A stretch of 64,000 nucleotides of DNA from Polytrichum commune (taxonomy: Eukaryota; Streptophyta; Polytrichopsida; Polytrichales; Polytrichaceae): contig OX485809.1 of the NCBI GenBank assembly GCA_950295325.1, positions 186,001 through 250,000 of the forward strand, in the 5' to 3' direction. The translations under genes and the position numbers were made by a program. The notes beneath the pieces are model-generated. The model was not told where the DNA came from. It made no database searches and was given only the letters and a program-made list of their open reading frames with translations. This document shows, in pieces, positions 11,101 through 24,897 of this stretch (its first letter is position 1; each line of letters opens with the position of its first letter).

Positions 11101-12971
11101 TGAAAACACCAGATTATTTGAGGTTGAGAGTGGAAAAAGCCATGTTGCAGACTGTTTATGGAGCAAATTGTAGGCTTCAGATGCAGCATGGGCCATCAGG
11201 TACCAAACATGCTCCAAAGGTGGGATATGACAACTGTGGGGAATGTAAATAGCCATTCTAAATTACCTTCTACACTCTGAAGATTCTGGTGCCGAGGTAG
11301 ATCTACTCCTCCTCCGTTTTGCAGGTGAATGACTTTGGTCTGCCCTACAACACATTATTTCTATCAGCCAGGAGGAAAACAACATCCATGTAGAGAATAT
11401 GAACATCAGCTCAGTGAACCCCTTTTCTGATAGCAATTTAGCTCAAATGAGGACTTAACCAGAGACTCTTCCTATCCAGTGGGCTTTGTAACGATTCTTG
11501 GAAAGTCTTCGTAATCCTACCATACTCTGTTTGCAAGTATTGTAGGATTTAGATTACTTTTTATATTTCTCCGAAACTTTCACTCAAAATTATACACTTC
11601 AGAACCTGCAGGTTGTAACTACACCTGATGACCGACATTCCCAGCCTTTCATCTGAAGAAACCCTAGAACTGCAGTAAAAGAATGTTGTTGATGCATAGC
11701 ACGGGCAAAAATGTCATATGTCATAATAGGAAACGCAGATTCAGGTAGACCAACATATGGTAAAAGAATTAAGTATGCCTACCCCTGTCCTGAAGAGGTG
11801 ACCTGCAAAGGCCTCTTTTCTCCCTGCTGTGTGACCGACGCAACCGATTCATAGAAGAGTGTCTGTCAAAGCGATTGCCATTGTGCGTCTCAATGCGCCC
11901 TGTAAAGAGTGACCATCACACGTTAGCCCCATCAACAATCAACTGAAATTTCCAATAGAAATACCACCATATGATTAGGAACCTACTATCAAGGACTGGG
12001 TAGGGACAAACGAGCTTACCATCAGAAAGTCAAATGACACAACTGAATTATGGAGTGTGCAACCTCCACGCTCTTATGACGAATGTCCACCTCTCATAAT
12101 ATAACTCCTCAAGTCCAGATGAGGGACATGGTCAATATCAGACATGCTGGAGAGAATTGAGAATAGATATGAACGAGAAAAGCATGCTGTCAGGTCTCGT
12201 AAAATGAGACACTCTGACACATTATAATCAGGGGAAGCCTGATTTGTAAACAACCAACAAAGAAAGAAATCTAAGAAGGGTTGCCCTCCTTGCAAGCAGA
12301 CACCCCCGCGGCGTATCTGAACCCTCATAATGTCAGGGCAGCAGCTGTCCTCTGCAAATATTCCCCAACTGATGTGGTTACAGCAATATGTTCTTGCATA
12401 AGATGCAGCAGGCCAGACTCTAATGGGCAATTGCTCCACTGGATTGTCATTTTGGCCTTGTAATAATACTAAGAGAAGAATACTGAGCGCTCTTTGAATA
12501 TCTTGTCGATAAGTGATAGCAGAAACTGGAGGCAGCGAACAACTCCCACAAAAAGCTAGTGATGTTTGCATATCCATATGATGATATGTGGAACCAGCCA
12601 TGACCTTGAGATTGTGAAATAAATACTTATTAATCCTGCTACTGAGGAGTCAACATGCATTGAATACAGAGCTCGCCAGCCTTGTAAGTGGGAAAATAAC
12701 AATCATTACACCTTCACCTAGGTTATTAACACACAGATATCGATGGTCAAAGACCGTGAAGAATATCAGAGATCTAGGTGTCAAAAAACATTCACATTTC
12801 AGATCTCTTGAAGGGTGTGACTAGAAGGGTGATAGGAGTCTCACCAGGAACTCGTCGAAGTTCAGCACGTCCATGTGCAAATGAGCAGGTCTGACGTGGA
12901 CACTGCCCTCTTTGTATATACAACGTGCACAGCTTAGTCTTGTACAGATCACGGTCCCGACCAAACGCCAT
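8169..12971 (-). CDS. CCCH zinc-finger/coiled-coil protein, C3H13-like (9 exons, 336 aa)
   Basis: Exons on the minus strand are 12845-12971, 11803-11899, 11267-11344, 10853-11009, 10188-10244, 9820-9917, 9192-9263, 8687-8826 and 8169-8353. Every boundary has GT/AG, the phases join, and the total is 1011 nt ending in TAA. Residues 1-42 hold one CCCH finger (KLC-x8-C-x4-C-x3-H, then AHGRAELRRVPG). An Arg/Ser-rich stretch (KRRRSRSTSAPES) follows, then coiled coil (FRLRDALEEQ, LGELREENSGLLAQKSKLE, KLQETTELSDKV) and the family motif LTSRTKKLVKVYKGYTRAQE with LKKAQAKLMKLVDDV. This order matches plant zinc-finger CCCH protein 13 (OsC3H13, a BRI1 kinase-interacting protein). RNA binding in nucleus or cytoplasm is inferred. 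An in-frame ATG at 13022 could add 17 residues; the ATG at 12971, just before FGRDRDLYKTKLC, was preferred. The finger has one extra residue in its first spacer compared with the rice protein. Confidence 0.85.
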
Positions 12972-14650
12972 TACTCCAATAGGTTCAATGATTGCCGCAA
13001 CAATTGAATATGAGCCTCGCACTTTGAGCTTCCACTATAAATGCAAGATTGTGCGACTATTGGTCAACACATCAGCACCATCTGCCCCATCATATTGTTC
13101 ACATAGACGTCTTCAGCTGACCTGTTATTTCGAGGTGCATATAGTAAGATCGCATGATCTACAACAAGGAAAAATTCTCATTGCTTGTACGAAAGGTCTG
13201 ATGGAATATGACTAGCATTTTTAGTTTGCACAAATAGTCCTCTTTGAACACCAGGTTCTATGCCTCTCTGACGTCGAGATGAATGCATGAAGCCAAGTTA
13301 CCTTGGATACAGTTTGCGAGGGATGTGTTCTTTGATTTTAAAACAGCATAGACGTCTTACCGTATGGAGATTGCGAGCTGACTTGTTCCAAACAGGCCCC
13401 ATAGAAATCACATTCACCGTGGACAGTAGCTTCCATTGACCTATGAAGCGAATACAGATGGAAAGGCATATTCATGGTATGTTGGGTTATTGTCCTCCAT
13501 ATCGCTTCTCATTTAACAAAAAATCTGATAATAAGGTCTATTCAAAATGGAAGGACTGGTCTCACTCACAATCGAGGAAATGCAATGAAGCAAGGAGACA
13601 AGAAGTTGAATTAGACTCCCCCAAAAACGGATAACATGTGCAGAGCAACATCGTGGAGAGTTTGACCTGTTTAGTAGCAGCCGGCACAGAATTGAAAAAA
13701 TCCTTTGTCGCAAAAAAATAATTGTCAGTCTGAGGAGAGATGGAAAACGTAAATGCCTTCGAGAATATCTTTTGTCATTAACAGCGACGAATGGACTGCT
13801 CTTTCTTTCCCTACTTCTTCGCTTCTCTCGTAAAGCAACAAGATTGAAGTCGAATTAAGTCTGCGAACCTTTCCTTGTGATGCCTGCAGATCAGCACAGT
13901 TCTGCACAGTTGAGAAAACAACAACAAACTGACGATCCTAGAGCTGCTCGGAAATTCACAAAGAGAATACACCGCTTGTAACAAAATTCATCATCACACA
14001 TTTTTGCTGTAACACAGACAGAGCGAGCAACTGAAATCCATCCTCCACACCTCCAGAGAGGATACGAAATCGGACCGTGAAAGAAACATTTGTCAATCCA
14101 GAACAATCCTTCAGCCTCTGTCTATCTCTTGATGACTTTCATTCAAATCCCTTCTATTCCATTCCTCGGCATACCTTCGCCCGTTCTTGTTCTTGCTATA
14201 TGCGTACCGACAATACAGAGAAACTATGTAAGCCTTTCTACTCTTCAACTACAGATTGCTCTCATTGAGTAATACAACACGACCGAAGACGTGAACGTGA
14301 GCAATGCTTCACCACTTCTTATTATATCCATTGGCTGTCGTACCACCACGAGAAGTTGGTGGAAGAAAAACTGAATGACCTTACAATGATGCACAATGAT
14401 GAATGATATCTTCGTCTCCATAAACCGCTGTCTCAATGGCCGCACAAACTTCTCTCTCTCTTAATTCTGTAGAAGAAACTTCTCAGCAATTCCAGGTCCA
14501 GTTCACTCTTTTCTGCCATAGTCTCGCTTTCTTTCTAAGTCCGTAGGAAGGATATGACGTCCATGCGAAACCAATGGATAGGACGTCTTTATAAATCCGT
14601 CCTTGGCCCCTCCTCCTTAAATTTCTCCCTCTCCCGTTGCCTCTCGGAAG
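12972..14650 (-). promoter_or_regulatory. 5' leader and promoter of the CCCH gene
   Basis: ATTTATAAAG, a TATA-like box, reads toward the gene at about 14587-14596, with ACGT-core GACGTC boxes at about 14557 and 14583. A good donor (CGGTAAGAC) read on the minus strand near 13360 suggests at least one intron in the 5' UTR. ORFs in this stretch match no family. Confidence 0.4.
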
Positions 14651-15431
14651 TCAGTTGATGATCATCCGGTCTGAGAGCACCAATAGGAAGAGAAAATGCA
14701 AGAGTTGGTGTGTGTAGGCGACGATCATTGCGGAAAGAAGCATCCAGCGGGCGGTTGAACAAACTCATCCGTTTCGAAATGCGCGTGCAGGCTTGCTTGC
14801 TTCGGGCAACAAGTTAGCGAAGTATACTTCCAAGTGGGTGAGGAAGACGAGGAGTCCGGCTTGCCTGCAATTCCGCCCGCTATCCGGCAGGTATTCTTAC
14901 CGATTAGGGCACGGAATCATGGCCTTCTTCTTCTTCCTCGTGATCCCACCCACAACAAACTCATCATCATCGCTCACGAGATCATGAGTGTCACATGGAG
15001 CATGTAACTTATTAACAGTATTAGAGTAGAGGCACCCATAACCAATCACTTAAGAGATTTAAGTATTAGGTGGTGTAATTTATTCCCGTCTAGGAAGATA
15101 GGAATAAGGAGGACTCCAAATTTTCGGCGGTTTTCTTCCTTAAATTGAAAAATTACGATTTCTTTTTACAACCAAAAATTGGTCCAAACACATTACCAAT
15201 GTCTAGAGTTTGTCATAACCGCTCATTTTGAGATGAATTCGACATTCAAAACCAGGGACATGTGTCATGGCTCTATCGAGTATGTGGTGATGTCATAACC
15301 GAAGTTGGAGACGTAGGGTTAGTTTCCGTGTAGGATGCTCGCCCACCAAATTCTAGTGCAAGTGTAGGTAGTTCTACTTTTAACCCTTGAAGGACATAAC
15401 CGATCGTTCATCGAAAAGCATAAGGGTCATC
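14651..15431. other. Intergenic, nothing recognised
   Basis: The ORF at 14793-14987 has a CT-rich, low-complexity end and no domain. The rest is AT-rich spacer before the tandem array. Confidence 0.4.
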
Positions 15432-15935
15432 ATAACTCTTCCTAATTTCTAATCCACATATGCACATGTTCGTCCAAGATTCTCATATTAGGTCCATGAG
15501 ATGATCGGTTATGATTGATAATCAGCTCAAGTAAGTCGAGGTACTCGTCACTCTTGTAGCTTGTCCCCACTCTCTTCTCATTGGTTATATACTTCATAAG
15601 CAATTGCTCATCCAATAGTGGGAGGGTTATCAAAACCCTTCCTAATTTTCCATCCATGGACGCACAAGATCAACCATAACTCAGTTATGATCGATAACTA
15701 GCTCGAGTATGATTCGCCACTCCGGCAGCTCGTCACCCACTCTCCTCTCGTTGCTTATCTAGTTCATAAGTGATCACTCATCCAACAACATAAAGGATAT
15801 CAACACTCTTCCTAGTTTTTCATCCATGGATGCACACAATCGTCCATGATTCTCATACTATGTCCGAGAGATGATCGGTGATAACTAATAACCAACTCGA
15901 GCAAGGTGGATGACTCGTCACCCACTCTCCTATCA
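15432..15935. repeat. Degenerate tandem repeat, about 140-200 bp x 3
   Basis: Three units start near 15432, 15636 and 15797 with CTTCCTAATTT or CTTCCTAGTTT, then ATCCATGGA-like sequence, GATCGGTTATGAT or its variants, and AACTAGCTCGAG-like sequence. Unit 2 carries a deletion. Non-coding. Confidence 0.7.
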
Positions 15936-16828
15936 CACACAAGCCAAGAGTTGTGACCATGAAATTGTGATAGTCCAAAAGAAGTGTCCGAAGGCCATCC
16001 TAAGGCACTTCCAAAATATTGTAGTGTGGTCACATGCCCTCAAGTGTAGTGTGAAATCATATGTGACCGGGACCTCAACTAAATGCCATTCTAAGGAATT
16101 CTTATTCATGTAGGCTCTTGACACATGATAAAATATAACAAGAAAACGGTAGAACCGTGAGGCTCTGTCCTTTGCTATGAAAGACTAGAATTACAGTTGA
16201 TTACTTTGCTCACGCCAATCCATGGCTATTCACTATACCAAACCTTTCTTGGATTTTGTGCACCTTTTTCTTAAATATAGGTCAAGGATTGAAGCTACTC
16301 ATTTATCACCCGAAAATTTTAAAAATAAATAATCAAGAACTACCAAATTAACTATAGTTAACTAGATTTCTTTCAATGCATTTTAGGGAGCACTTGTATA
16401 TATATAAAACAACTATAGTTAACATCCACATTACATAAAGTGCACCAAAATAACAAGAACGAGTAACGTCCAAGTGTGAACACAAAGTGGTTAGGAAATT
16501 TGCTCTTGAAACAAAGAAGTTGATGCATAGTCTTTGTCATATAGACAGAGCCAATAAATCAATAGTTGTGAGATTTAAGAGTGCCATGGTCTCCAATTTT
16601 GTGTTAGGCCCACCTCCAAGAGGTGGTTTTTGAAAATAATCCAAGTGATAGTGAAACATTATCCACTTGATACCATGTAGAAATCCACGTTATTGTACAT
16701 TAATCTTTGATTGACTTACTTCGTTGGTCCTTCAAGCATAGTGTGAAGCGAACTTAGACCGGCTTTGCCTCTCCCACCAATGAGAGTGCTTGAAGTGCAA
16801 TGGTCACATGCCATGAGTCTTGTGTGTG
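15931..16828. mobile_element. TIR element family A, copy 2, interrupted by a second element
   Basis: From CACACACAAGCCAAGAG onward the sequence aligns base by base with the copy at 31063, including GTGACCATGA, AAGTGTAGTG, TATGTGACCGGG and CCTCCAAG.GG.GGTTTTTGA. The alignment breaks near 16140 and resumes at AATAAATCAATAGTTGTGAG (16553). The outermost left terminus is degraded, merging with the tandem array. Confidence 0.7.
16161..16552. mobile_element. Nested MITE-like insertion (about 392 bp)
   Basis: Ends are inverted: GGCTCTGTC..TTTGCTATGAAAGACTA on the left, and GGCTCTGTCTATATGACAAAGACTA when the right end is reverse-complemented. It sits exactly where the surrounding family A element is interrupted, so it is younger. 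No coding capacity. Target duplication not clear. Confidence 0.65.
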
Positions 16829-16852
16829 CTTTTGAAGAAGCATGGTGTTTAT

Positions 16853-17640
16853 TGGATGATGGTTTTTGGATTGTGAAGGGGTTTCATGTGACCCAACTTT
16901 GGATCTTGCAATCAAAATTGTAGGTTTAACACAAGGCTAAGCAAGTTTGAGACATAAGTTGCATGCCCCTCTTCACAACACGCATGGTTCCACACTCCTT
17001 GGACCATAGAAAGAGTTGGTCCAACTCATCTAGCATACAACCCAAGCAATAAGCCTGCAAAGGTGGATGATGGCAATGCTAACGTTTTGAGGGTTGGAAT
17101 GGAAGAAGGGAATGGAAACTTTGAGGGTATTTTAAAGGACAAACTTGTGGAGGAGATTGTGCTTCCTCCGCCCATTATTGATGATGAAATACAACATGTT
17201 ATTTCAAATATGTTGGAGTGTGAGGAAGTGTTTGGAGAATCCAATCTTGCAGTCATGAAAGTTACATGGACATTAAATCTTCGAGGCCACTTTGGTTTCT
17301 CAACTTAATGCCAACCCATTTTTGTCCAAGGATAGGCTTATGCGAGTTAAAAAAACCCACTTCCATGTTGGTTAGATTGGGATATGATGTGGGCATTTTT
17401 TTGGTGTCTAGAAATTCAACTATAATTTCTTCAACAACTGAAGCTACCAAGGAATGCACCAGAGGAAAGCCACCCAAGAACAACACCTCTACTTTAGTTT
17501 TCCAAGGAGTTGATAGTGATACGTGGTGGATTGGGATGGTTCAAATGATCCAAAGGAAATTTGGCACAAAATGGGAACTGTACAAGCAACCCGTTGACCT
17601 CCAAAAAGACAATAAGTTGCGTTAAAAATAAGAGTTGCCA
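16853..17640 (+). other. Two overlapping unrecognised ORF fragments
   Basis: ORFs at 17063-17308 and 17266-17625 overlap in different frames. The first is acidic (FEGILKDKLVEEIVLPPP), the second ends in DSDTWWIGMVQM..KFGTKWELY. I recognise no family. The frame change suggests a decayed gene or transposon relic, or chance. Confidence 0.25.
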
Positions 17641-17749
17641 TGCCGACCTTTGAATTCACGATGTATTATTTTCCCCCCGCCACAAAACACCTCAATTTCC
17701 ACTATGACCAAACAAATTGTAAGTGGGTGGATGCATAATCAATTATGTT

Positions 17750-18310
17750 ACACGGGTAGGTCACTTAGTGCATTTTAAAAACGACGTGCGGCATAATATA
17801 GAGAGGATTAAAATCATTTGAAATAAAAATTATAAAGGAATTCCAAATAATGAAGGGGCCATTAAATGTAGACAATTCCATTATAAGTAAGTTAGTGGAC
17901 ATAAAATGTGGGCCATTATTTTTTTGTAAAATTAATATAGGGGCTGAAGATAAGGATCCTAGAAGGTATGTTTAGTATGTTTGCTATGGTCTCCTATGTG
18001 TTTTCTTCATAACTTTGTTTGCAATGATATTACTGTTTGCACCCTTCTTTGTTTCCATGGTTTCCCTTAACACTCGTCAATGCGTTAGGAAGTAGATTAG
18101 CTTTTATTACTTAAAAGGAATATAGAGTACAAAAAATTGCAATGACTTGGACAATATAAGTAATGGAAGGGTGCAAACAAATGGGCCATTTTTGAAATTT
18201 AAGTAATTATAGGGAGGCTTTAATTCAACCCTTGAAGGTAAATAGCCCCAAAACAAAAAACCCCAGCCGCACGTGGTGCACAAAAATGCCTTAGAGTGAC
18301 CTATCCGTGT
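17750..18310. mobile_element. TIR element with 6-bp target duplication TATGTT (561 bp)
   Basis: The left end ACACGGGTAGGTCACTTAG pairs with the right end, whose reverse complement is ACACGGATAGGTCACTCTAAG. Similarity runs about 50 bases inward to GCCGCACGT. TATGTT directly precedes the left end (17744-17749) and directly follows the right end (18311-18316). There is no ORF of transposase type. A related CCCCCAACCACATGTGG sequence lies near 18905. Confidence 0.65.
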
Positions 18311-18316
18311 TATGTT

Positions 18317-21300
18317 AAGTGCGACAATGGACTACGATCCAGTTAAGGAGGATTTATTCATTTGATCTTGTAGATGCTAAGACCTTGGATGAATTTGGGG
18401 GGAAATCGTAATTGTCATAATTGCATTGTTGTTGATCAAGCTTTAACACATTTCCCTTGTAGACAATAATGTATGCAATTTGATGCTTTGCATATAATAA
18501 TGTTGGAAATTCATGTTGTAAGTTCATTTGGTTGTGTTTTTTTAGCACATTACTTGAATGTGAGAACCACCTATTTTTTTCATTTGTTATAGTTTTTGTT
18601 CATGTGTTTGAAGGCGACCACACCAAATTGCAACACTTTAGGCATTCATCAAAATTTTCATCATGCGAAAGTTCCATTAATGTGTTGTTGTTTTTTTGTT
18701 ACATATTAATGTCAATTTATATCAATATTTTAAGATTTTAATAAATGAAACCCATTTACAAATAAAACAAAGTTTATAAAATAGGTTCATGGTGTATATT
18801 ATATTTACCTATAGGGTCTTTGAAAATATCTCAAAGCAACGTTTTATCTACTAATAGGGTGCCAATTATTCAAGAAATTTAGATAAATAACGTAATTGTA
18901 AACAACCCCCAACCACATGTGGTTTACAAAAGTATGTAGCCAATGACCTCCCCGTGGTTCAAATACACATTTTTTTTGTGAATGAAGAAGCTAGTCCAAA
19001 CCTCCCGAATGCTTAACCCCTGAATGCCTATAGAATCCAAATGCACCCAACTGCATGTTTTGTGAATTATTTTATTTACATTCAATCTATATTTTTATAA
19101 CATATTATCTTAAGTGTCGTAAGATTTGCAATTCGTAGGTAATTTTTTGTGTAAATCGGACCAAATATAACTTGAGGTGCAATTTGTCAAGTGCACATCA
19201 AATGAAATTTCTAGTACATTTACTCCCACAATTCAATTCGTTTGATGATTGTTATTATTATCCGGGTGTTCCGTACATTGTAGGGCTCACATCACACAAT
19301 TGAGATGCCAAAAAACATCGCCTCGTGCAAGAGTGAAAAAACAAACTCACTTTTGTTTTTTAAGTAAACTTCATGTCCCGAGTATGAAGGAACGAGGTCA
19401 CATAAAGCACGCTGAACATTCAATGGGGTGTTATGAGAATAGGTCTTGAAGACTTGCATAGTATACATTTAAGGTATGTGGATCTTAAATGGTTACTTTT
19501 CTGACTAGTCCACTTCTCCTAGGATACGACACACAAGATTAGAATGAGATGGTTAGAAAATATAATTTATGGCCATGGTCATTTTCCTCGTAATTTTTGG
19601 AGCTCATATGAGTATATTACTCATGAAATATGAAGAATCTTTAGCTTATTAAATGGTTATATAGACCTCCCCAATTATGTTGATTGTTGAATCCAAAATG
19701 ATAACCCTGTTTTGAGCATGCAATTCAATCTTTTTGTTCTTGGGTCATGTTCTTGGAGCTGCACCAAACCACATACAACTCAAATATATAGGTGTTCGAA
19801 TATTATCGAGTAACCTAATTAGGCATGTATGCCTTTAGAAACTCTTTGCTAACCTTCCATTGCCAACAAAAGAGTAGTGATATCAATTGGTTTTGTGAGC
19901 ATTTGGCACATTGTAGATATCAACTATGTGGTTTAAAGTATCGAGGAAGTTGTTTAATCTTTATCTTTGGAACTAAGTGTTGGGTTTAGGACCTGCTATG
20001 GAGGGTGTTCTACTTCATCTATATTAGTGCCATAATGTAGTTCTCATGTGGTAGTCAAGAGTGTCTCACTCAATGCAAGAACTTGAAGGAAATATAATAA
20101 TATTTTTCTCGGAATAGGGAGCCCTCTATTGTACGTCAATAAAGCTCAGTGCCTTGTGAAGTGTTCAATTCCAACAAGATGAATTGACAATTCTACCAAT
20201 TCTCAAGGAACACAAAACTGCAACTTCTCATCACTCCATGGTATTTATGACTATATTTACTCCCAATAAGTTTGATAAAAATGATGAGATTTGGGCTATA
20301 AATGACATTTTGAAGTAAGTCAAAATTGAATACAATGTGTGGTTATGCATGTTAACACAAATCTCAATAGTTGTAAAAATATCATTCAAATTGCTTCCAA
20401 AAATAAATATATTCATGTAAGTACTAAATAATTTTTAATGCATACAAAATTTAAGACAACTCCTATTTAGTGTAAGATATAAAATCAAATAGCATAATGG
20501 ATATTCCATAAAAAAAATAGTTATATTAATTTCTCAATATTGTTATCTGTACACACACGTTGAATTTCATTAAATATTAATGAGAACTCATATCGATGAA
20601 ACACATAATAAGTGAAACTATAAAACAAACACAAACACACACACACACACGAGCACAATAATTGGATTTTGAAATATATCGATGACCCTTTTTTGGAATA
20701 CACCTGGAATTCTTTTTTAAATAACATTATATACCCATGTATTTATGTTGATTTTTTTATAAATTACTATCTTTGTTTTGATTACACCCTATTTTTTGCA
20801 CATGAATCTTGATAAACCCTAAACCCTCCTCGACAAACAATTGAATTGCATTATGAATTGCCTATTCACAAAATACACTTTGCATGGATGGACACAACAT
20901 TATAAACTTTCAAGGTGGGCCACCTCATATTTTCGAAATCATAATCCTCAAACCAAATTGCGGTTAAGCATGCAACTTCTCTTGCTTGCTCATTGCCATC
21001 TCCTTTCCAATACACTTGTTGACTTCTTAAGAATTGAAAGAGTATATTTTAATATTTTATTTAAGAAATTGTAAAATATAACAACATGGGAAAAACATGA
21101 ATGCTTAAAGTCATGGTTTTAATGTGAATGCATATAGTTATTTGTCTTTCTATGCATCATTGTGTCCTATATGGCTATTGAGAATCGAATGTATAAATAA
21201 AATATGCATGAACACATGTACACATATGAAATAGTGGAGTGTAAAATGATGTGAAGATTTGTTATAAAAATTATAATGATTAGCTTGGGAGCTAGATAAC

Positions 21301-24300
21301 TTACTCATAGTTGTTCTCAAAATGAAGGTGTGTGAGTATTGAATCATGTAATGAATATATGTATGTATATAATTATTTGACAAAATTATAGCATTAAAAA
21401 AATTAATGAGATTTATAAATATTTTTTGATGGATCATATTATATATTCAAAAACCATTATCATATGCAACATGCCAAAGTGGTCAACAATTGTATTGAAG
21501 AAAGAAAAAATAACAATAATAAACTTAAAAGCATAAGTTATGCGCACATGCGCAATTTTATCTTGATGATTGCGAATTTCCACAATTATGATGATGTGAA
21601 ACTTTATAAACATTTGTAAGGAGTAGAGTGTCAAAAAGTAAAAAGTGCGATCAAATTGCTCAAACAAGTAAAATGGAAGTAAGCGATGTGCATGATTTTG
21701 AACATGAAGGATCATGCAACAATCTCATGGTAAAGATAGAAACAAAACTTCATTCTTTTGGCCTCATCTTGTTGGATTCACACACAAAAAAAGCTTATGA
21801 GGTTTACTCTTCCTAAAATTGAAGCTTTTGGATGGCAAATAGGTGCTTTCGGAGTCTTTGTGAACCTCAATACCTACCTATCTACTTTAAAAAAAATCAT
21901 TGAGACTTCATATGCATTTGTTAGGATAAACACACAACTTTATGTCCCAAAATCACTAAAATCGTTGAAATTTTTGTTACAACAACACATAATTAAAATT
22001 TCAAGTGCAAGTATAGTTGACCAATTGTTAAGTATTTGAGTAGAGGATGGTAATATTTACCTACGTGTGGTCACAAAAACACATCATTTGGACTCAGGGA
22101 AGTTCTCCTAGAATTAAAAATTCAAGACTATGTTCCAAACCCGTTAAGATCACATAAAATCGTCAATTTGTACCTAGACCATCATGGTACAATGAAGTGT
22201 TTTGAGAATGAAAGAAAAAACATTCCCAAAATTTTCTTTCCGTAAGCAAAACATGTGATAGAGGATGGAGGAAAATAATGAGAAGAGGCGGCGAACCACA
22301 AGTCTCATCCAATGGAATGCTTCAATATTAAGAAATTATTATTTTTATATAATTAATATATCTTACTTTGTTGTCAATGACATGTCCTCACCTGCCTCCA
22401 TGTCTGCCACCTTTCCTTAGTTCTCTCCCACTATGTCCACATTTTGCATTTGTAGTCCCCCCACTTTCCACCCTTTGTTTTGGGGAACAGTTTTTGGCAT
22501 TTGCCATTTTCTTTTAGAGAGCTTCGTTGGACTTGTGTCAGTCTTTCGTTTGCCCACCGCCGCCGCTATTGTTGTTGCCTTTTGCATTGTATATATATTA
22601 TTGTGAAGTGACATTTTGATTAAAATATAGAATTGTGAAGTCTACAAAAACATACTTATAATATTCCGTGTTATACATGAACTAGAAGATAGGTTACATG
22701 TTTTGAGAATCTCGTAATCTGGGTAATCTTTTTGTAGATCCAACTCCTTTTGATGAATGGAACCTTTGGATTTAAACAACAACATTTAATATAATTAATT
22801 GTAGGTTTTTCAATCATATTAAAAAAATAGAGTAATAATATTATGTAATTCACCACACAAATTCTGTTATATTCTCATATTTAGAACAAAATGTCAAAAA
22901 ATGATATGCATGAAAATATTAAATCCTTGCATTCAATACTAAAAAAATCATTTGAGAAATACTATGAACATAATTGTTTGGTTTGGCATGCATCAATTAT
23001 GACTTAAATGATGATATATGATTAAAAGGCTTATATGAAACATGGTGAAGACATGTATTCATGGAACTAATAAAAAAAGATATGATATGGAGGTGTGTAA
23101 TTATATCATCAATGAATAATGCAAGAACTTAAAATGAATTACTCAATTGCTTGCCACGCTGTAGTTTTAAATTCATAATGGTTATATGTATATGATTTTT
23201 CTCTATTAATAATACGATTTTTTTTTGTGACAATCCGTAATCTTCATGTTCTTTGAAATTTGAAATTTTATTATTTTATTATAATATAGTATTACTTTAG
23301 TTCGCATTCTTTATTTAACTTCGAGTTTGTTTTAATGTGATTTACACCTACCCGTTTTGCACTAATGTTGATGTAATGTCTATCATGACTCCAAATTTGA
23401 TGAATTGTCATACATGATTGACATAAAAGTAAATTGGAAAGGCAATAGTAATTCAAAATACATTACAAATATTTTTCATTTTTCATTTTTTGTGCAGTTA
23501 GATATAGAAAGTGCATATTATAACATTTTAAATTCACAAAACTTCAAAAAAACTAAAATTGTTCTTAAAGGATTCAATGTGTCTTGTCAATGAAGTAGGG
23601 GATTTTTGGTCATGAACTTTGGTCTTCAATCATCACCTTCCATTCTACTTTTTGTATCCTTTCATGCCCATGCTTTTTTGTAGTATGTCTTTTTCTCCGT
23701 CCCATCCTTTGTTATGCTTTATTTTCATTTTTCATGTGAAGATTAAAAAGAACTAAAGGAAAATGTGCCTTATGTGATCACTCTTCTAAATTGAACACCT
23801 TTGCTTGGGTGGAAGATGATAAGGCTTGTTATCAAGAAGGTACACTCAAATGACACGTGTAGTCTTGCAAGTTTAACAATGAACGTTATTCAGAAGGCCT
23901 TTGTGCATCAATTTAGTATGGGAAGTGAGTTTATGAGCCCTTATAACTTTGGCATTGAGTCCTGATTTTGAAATTTGAGTTACCAATCAATGTGACTCAC
24001 AGTTGCCAGTAGCACCATAGAATTTCCAATCCAACCCAACGCCAAAAAAATACTACGTTTTGAGTTGGAATTCCTTACAATAAGAGCATACATGTTAACT
24101 TCTTCTTAGGATGCATTTCAATGTCCTGATTGTTTGCACGAATAACATGGTATTCGTAATACAAGGAAGGCTAGCTTGAATCGGTATTTGGAGGCAACTT
24201 TTGCCAACTACATCTTTTCCCAAAGTTCAAGTGCACTCCACGGAACTAGTAATTGCGTTGGCCTTTAAAAAAAAAGGTCACATGTGAAATGTGTCGTTTT

Positions 24301-24897
24301 CACGAATACTATGTTGAATCATAGCCAACTTTGTACAATCATGTTGACCATTGTGTCCATTTTTTTGGAGTTTTTAGTGTACCTTTCCACATGGCCTGGA
24401 GGTTTGAAGTTTTGTAATTCACACAAATATGCACAAATAAGGTTGCCTCACACCAATTCATCAACGTTCCAAACTATCTTAGATATTTGTTACTTTAGTA
24501 ACAAACTGCATGTTTTTGTTTACTTTTCAATAACATAAAAATGCACTATGGTTATCGTACATATCGATGAACAAAGTGACAAGTTTTTGTGATTTGATTA
24601 GTCAACCCGAAATAATTTAAATGAGTACAGAAGCAACGTGCTTGCAAGGGCAACCTAATTACAAATATTAGGGTAGTGATTTTCGCCACATGCATTGGCA
24701 CATGGAAATGGAACTTTGCAAAGTAGACTCATGACATAGGTAAAGAAGATCAACACACCTATATCTTTTGTTAATTTAATCTGAGTGATATGCGATAAGA
24801 ATGGACACCAAAAAGACATGTGCTAAATGTTGTGGACTGCATGCTCAACAAGTTAGCTATTTGTTAACCACAATGTGGACCATGTGCTCAACAACTG
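18317..24897. other. AT-rich intergenic block, no supported gene
   Basis: Only short ORFs rich in Phe, Ile, Asn and Tyr occur, as expected from AT-rich non-coding DNA. A (CA)n tract lies at about 20636-20650 and an AAACCCTAAACCCT telomere-like motif at about 20815-20828. No RNA gene or transposase was seen. Confidence 0.45.

Noticed and set aside
12074..12601. 175-codon minus-strand ORF
   Set aside because: Lies in the first intron of the CCCH gene; splice phases join without it and it shows no domain.
15432..15935. CRISPR-like repeat array
   Set aside because: Units are long, degenerate and contiguous without unique spacers; the genome is eukaryotic.
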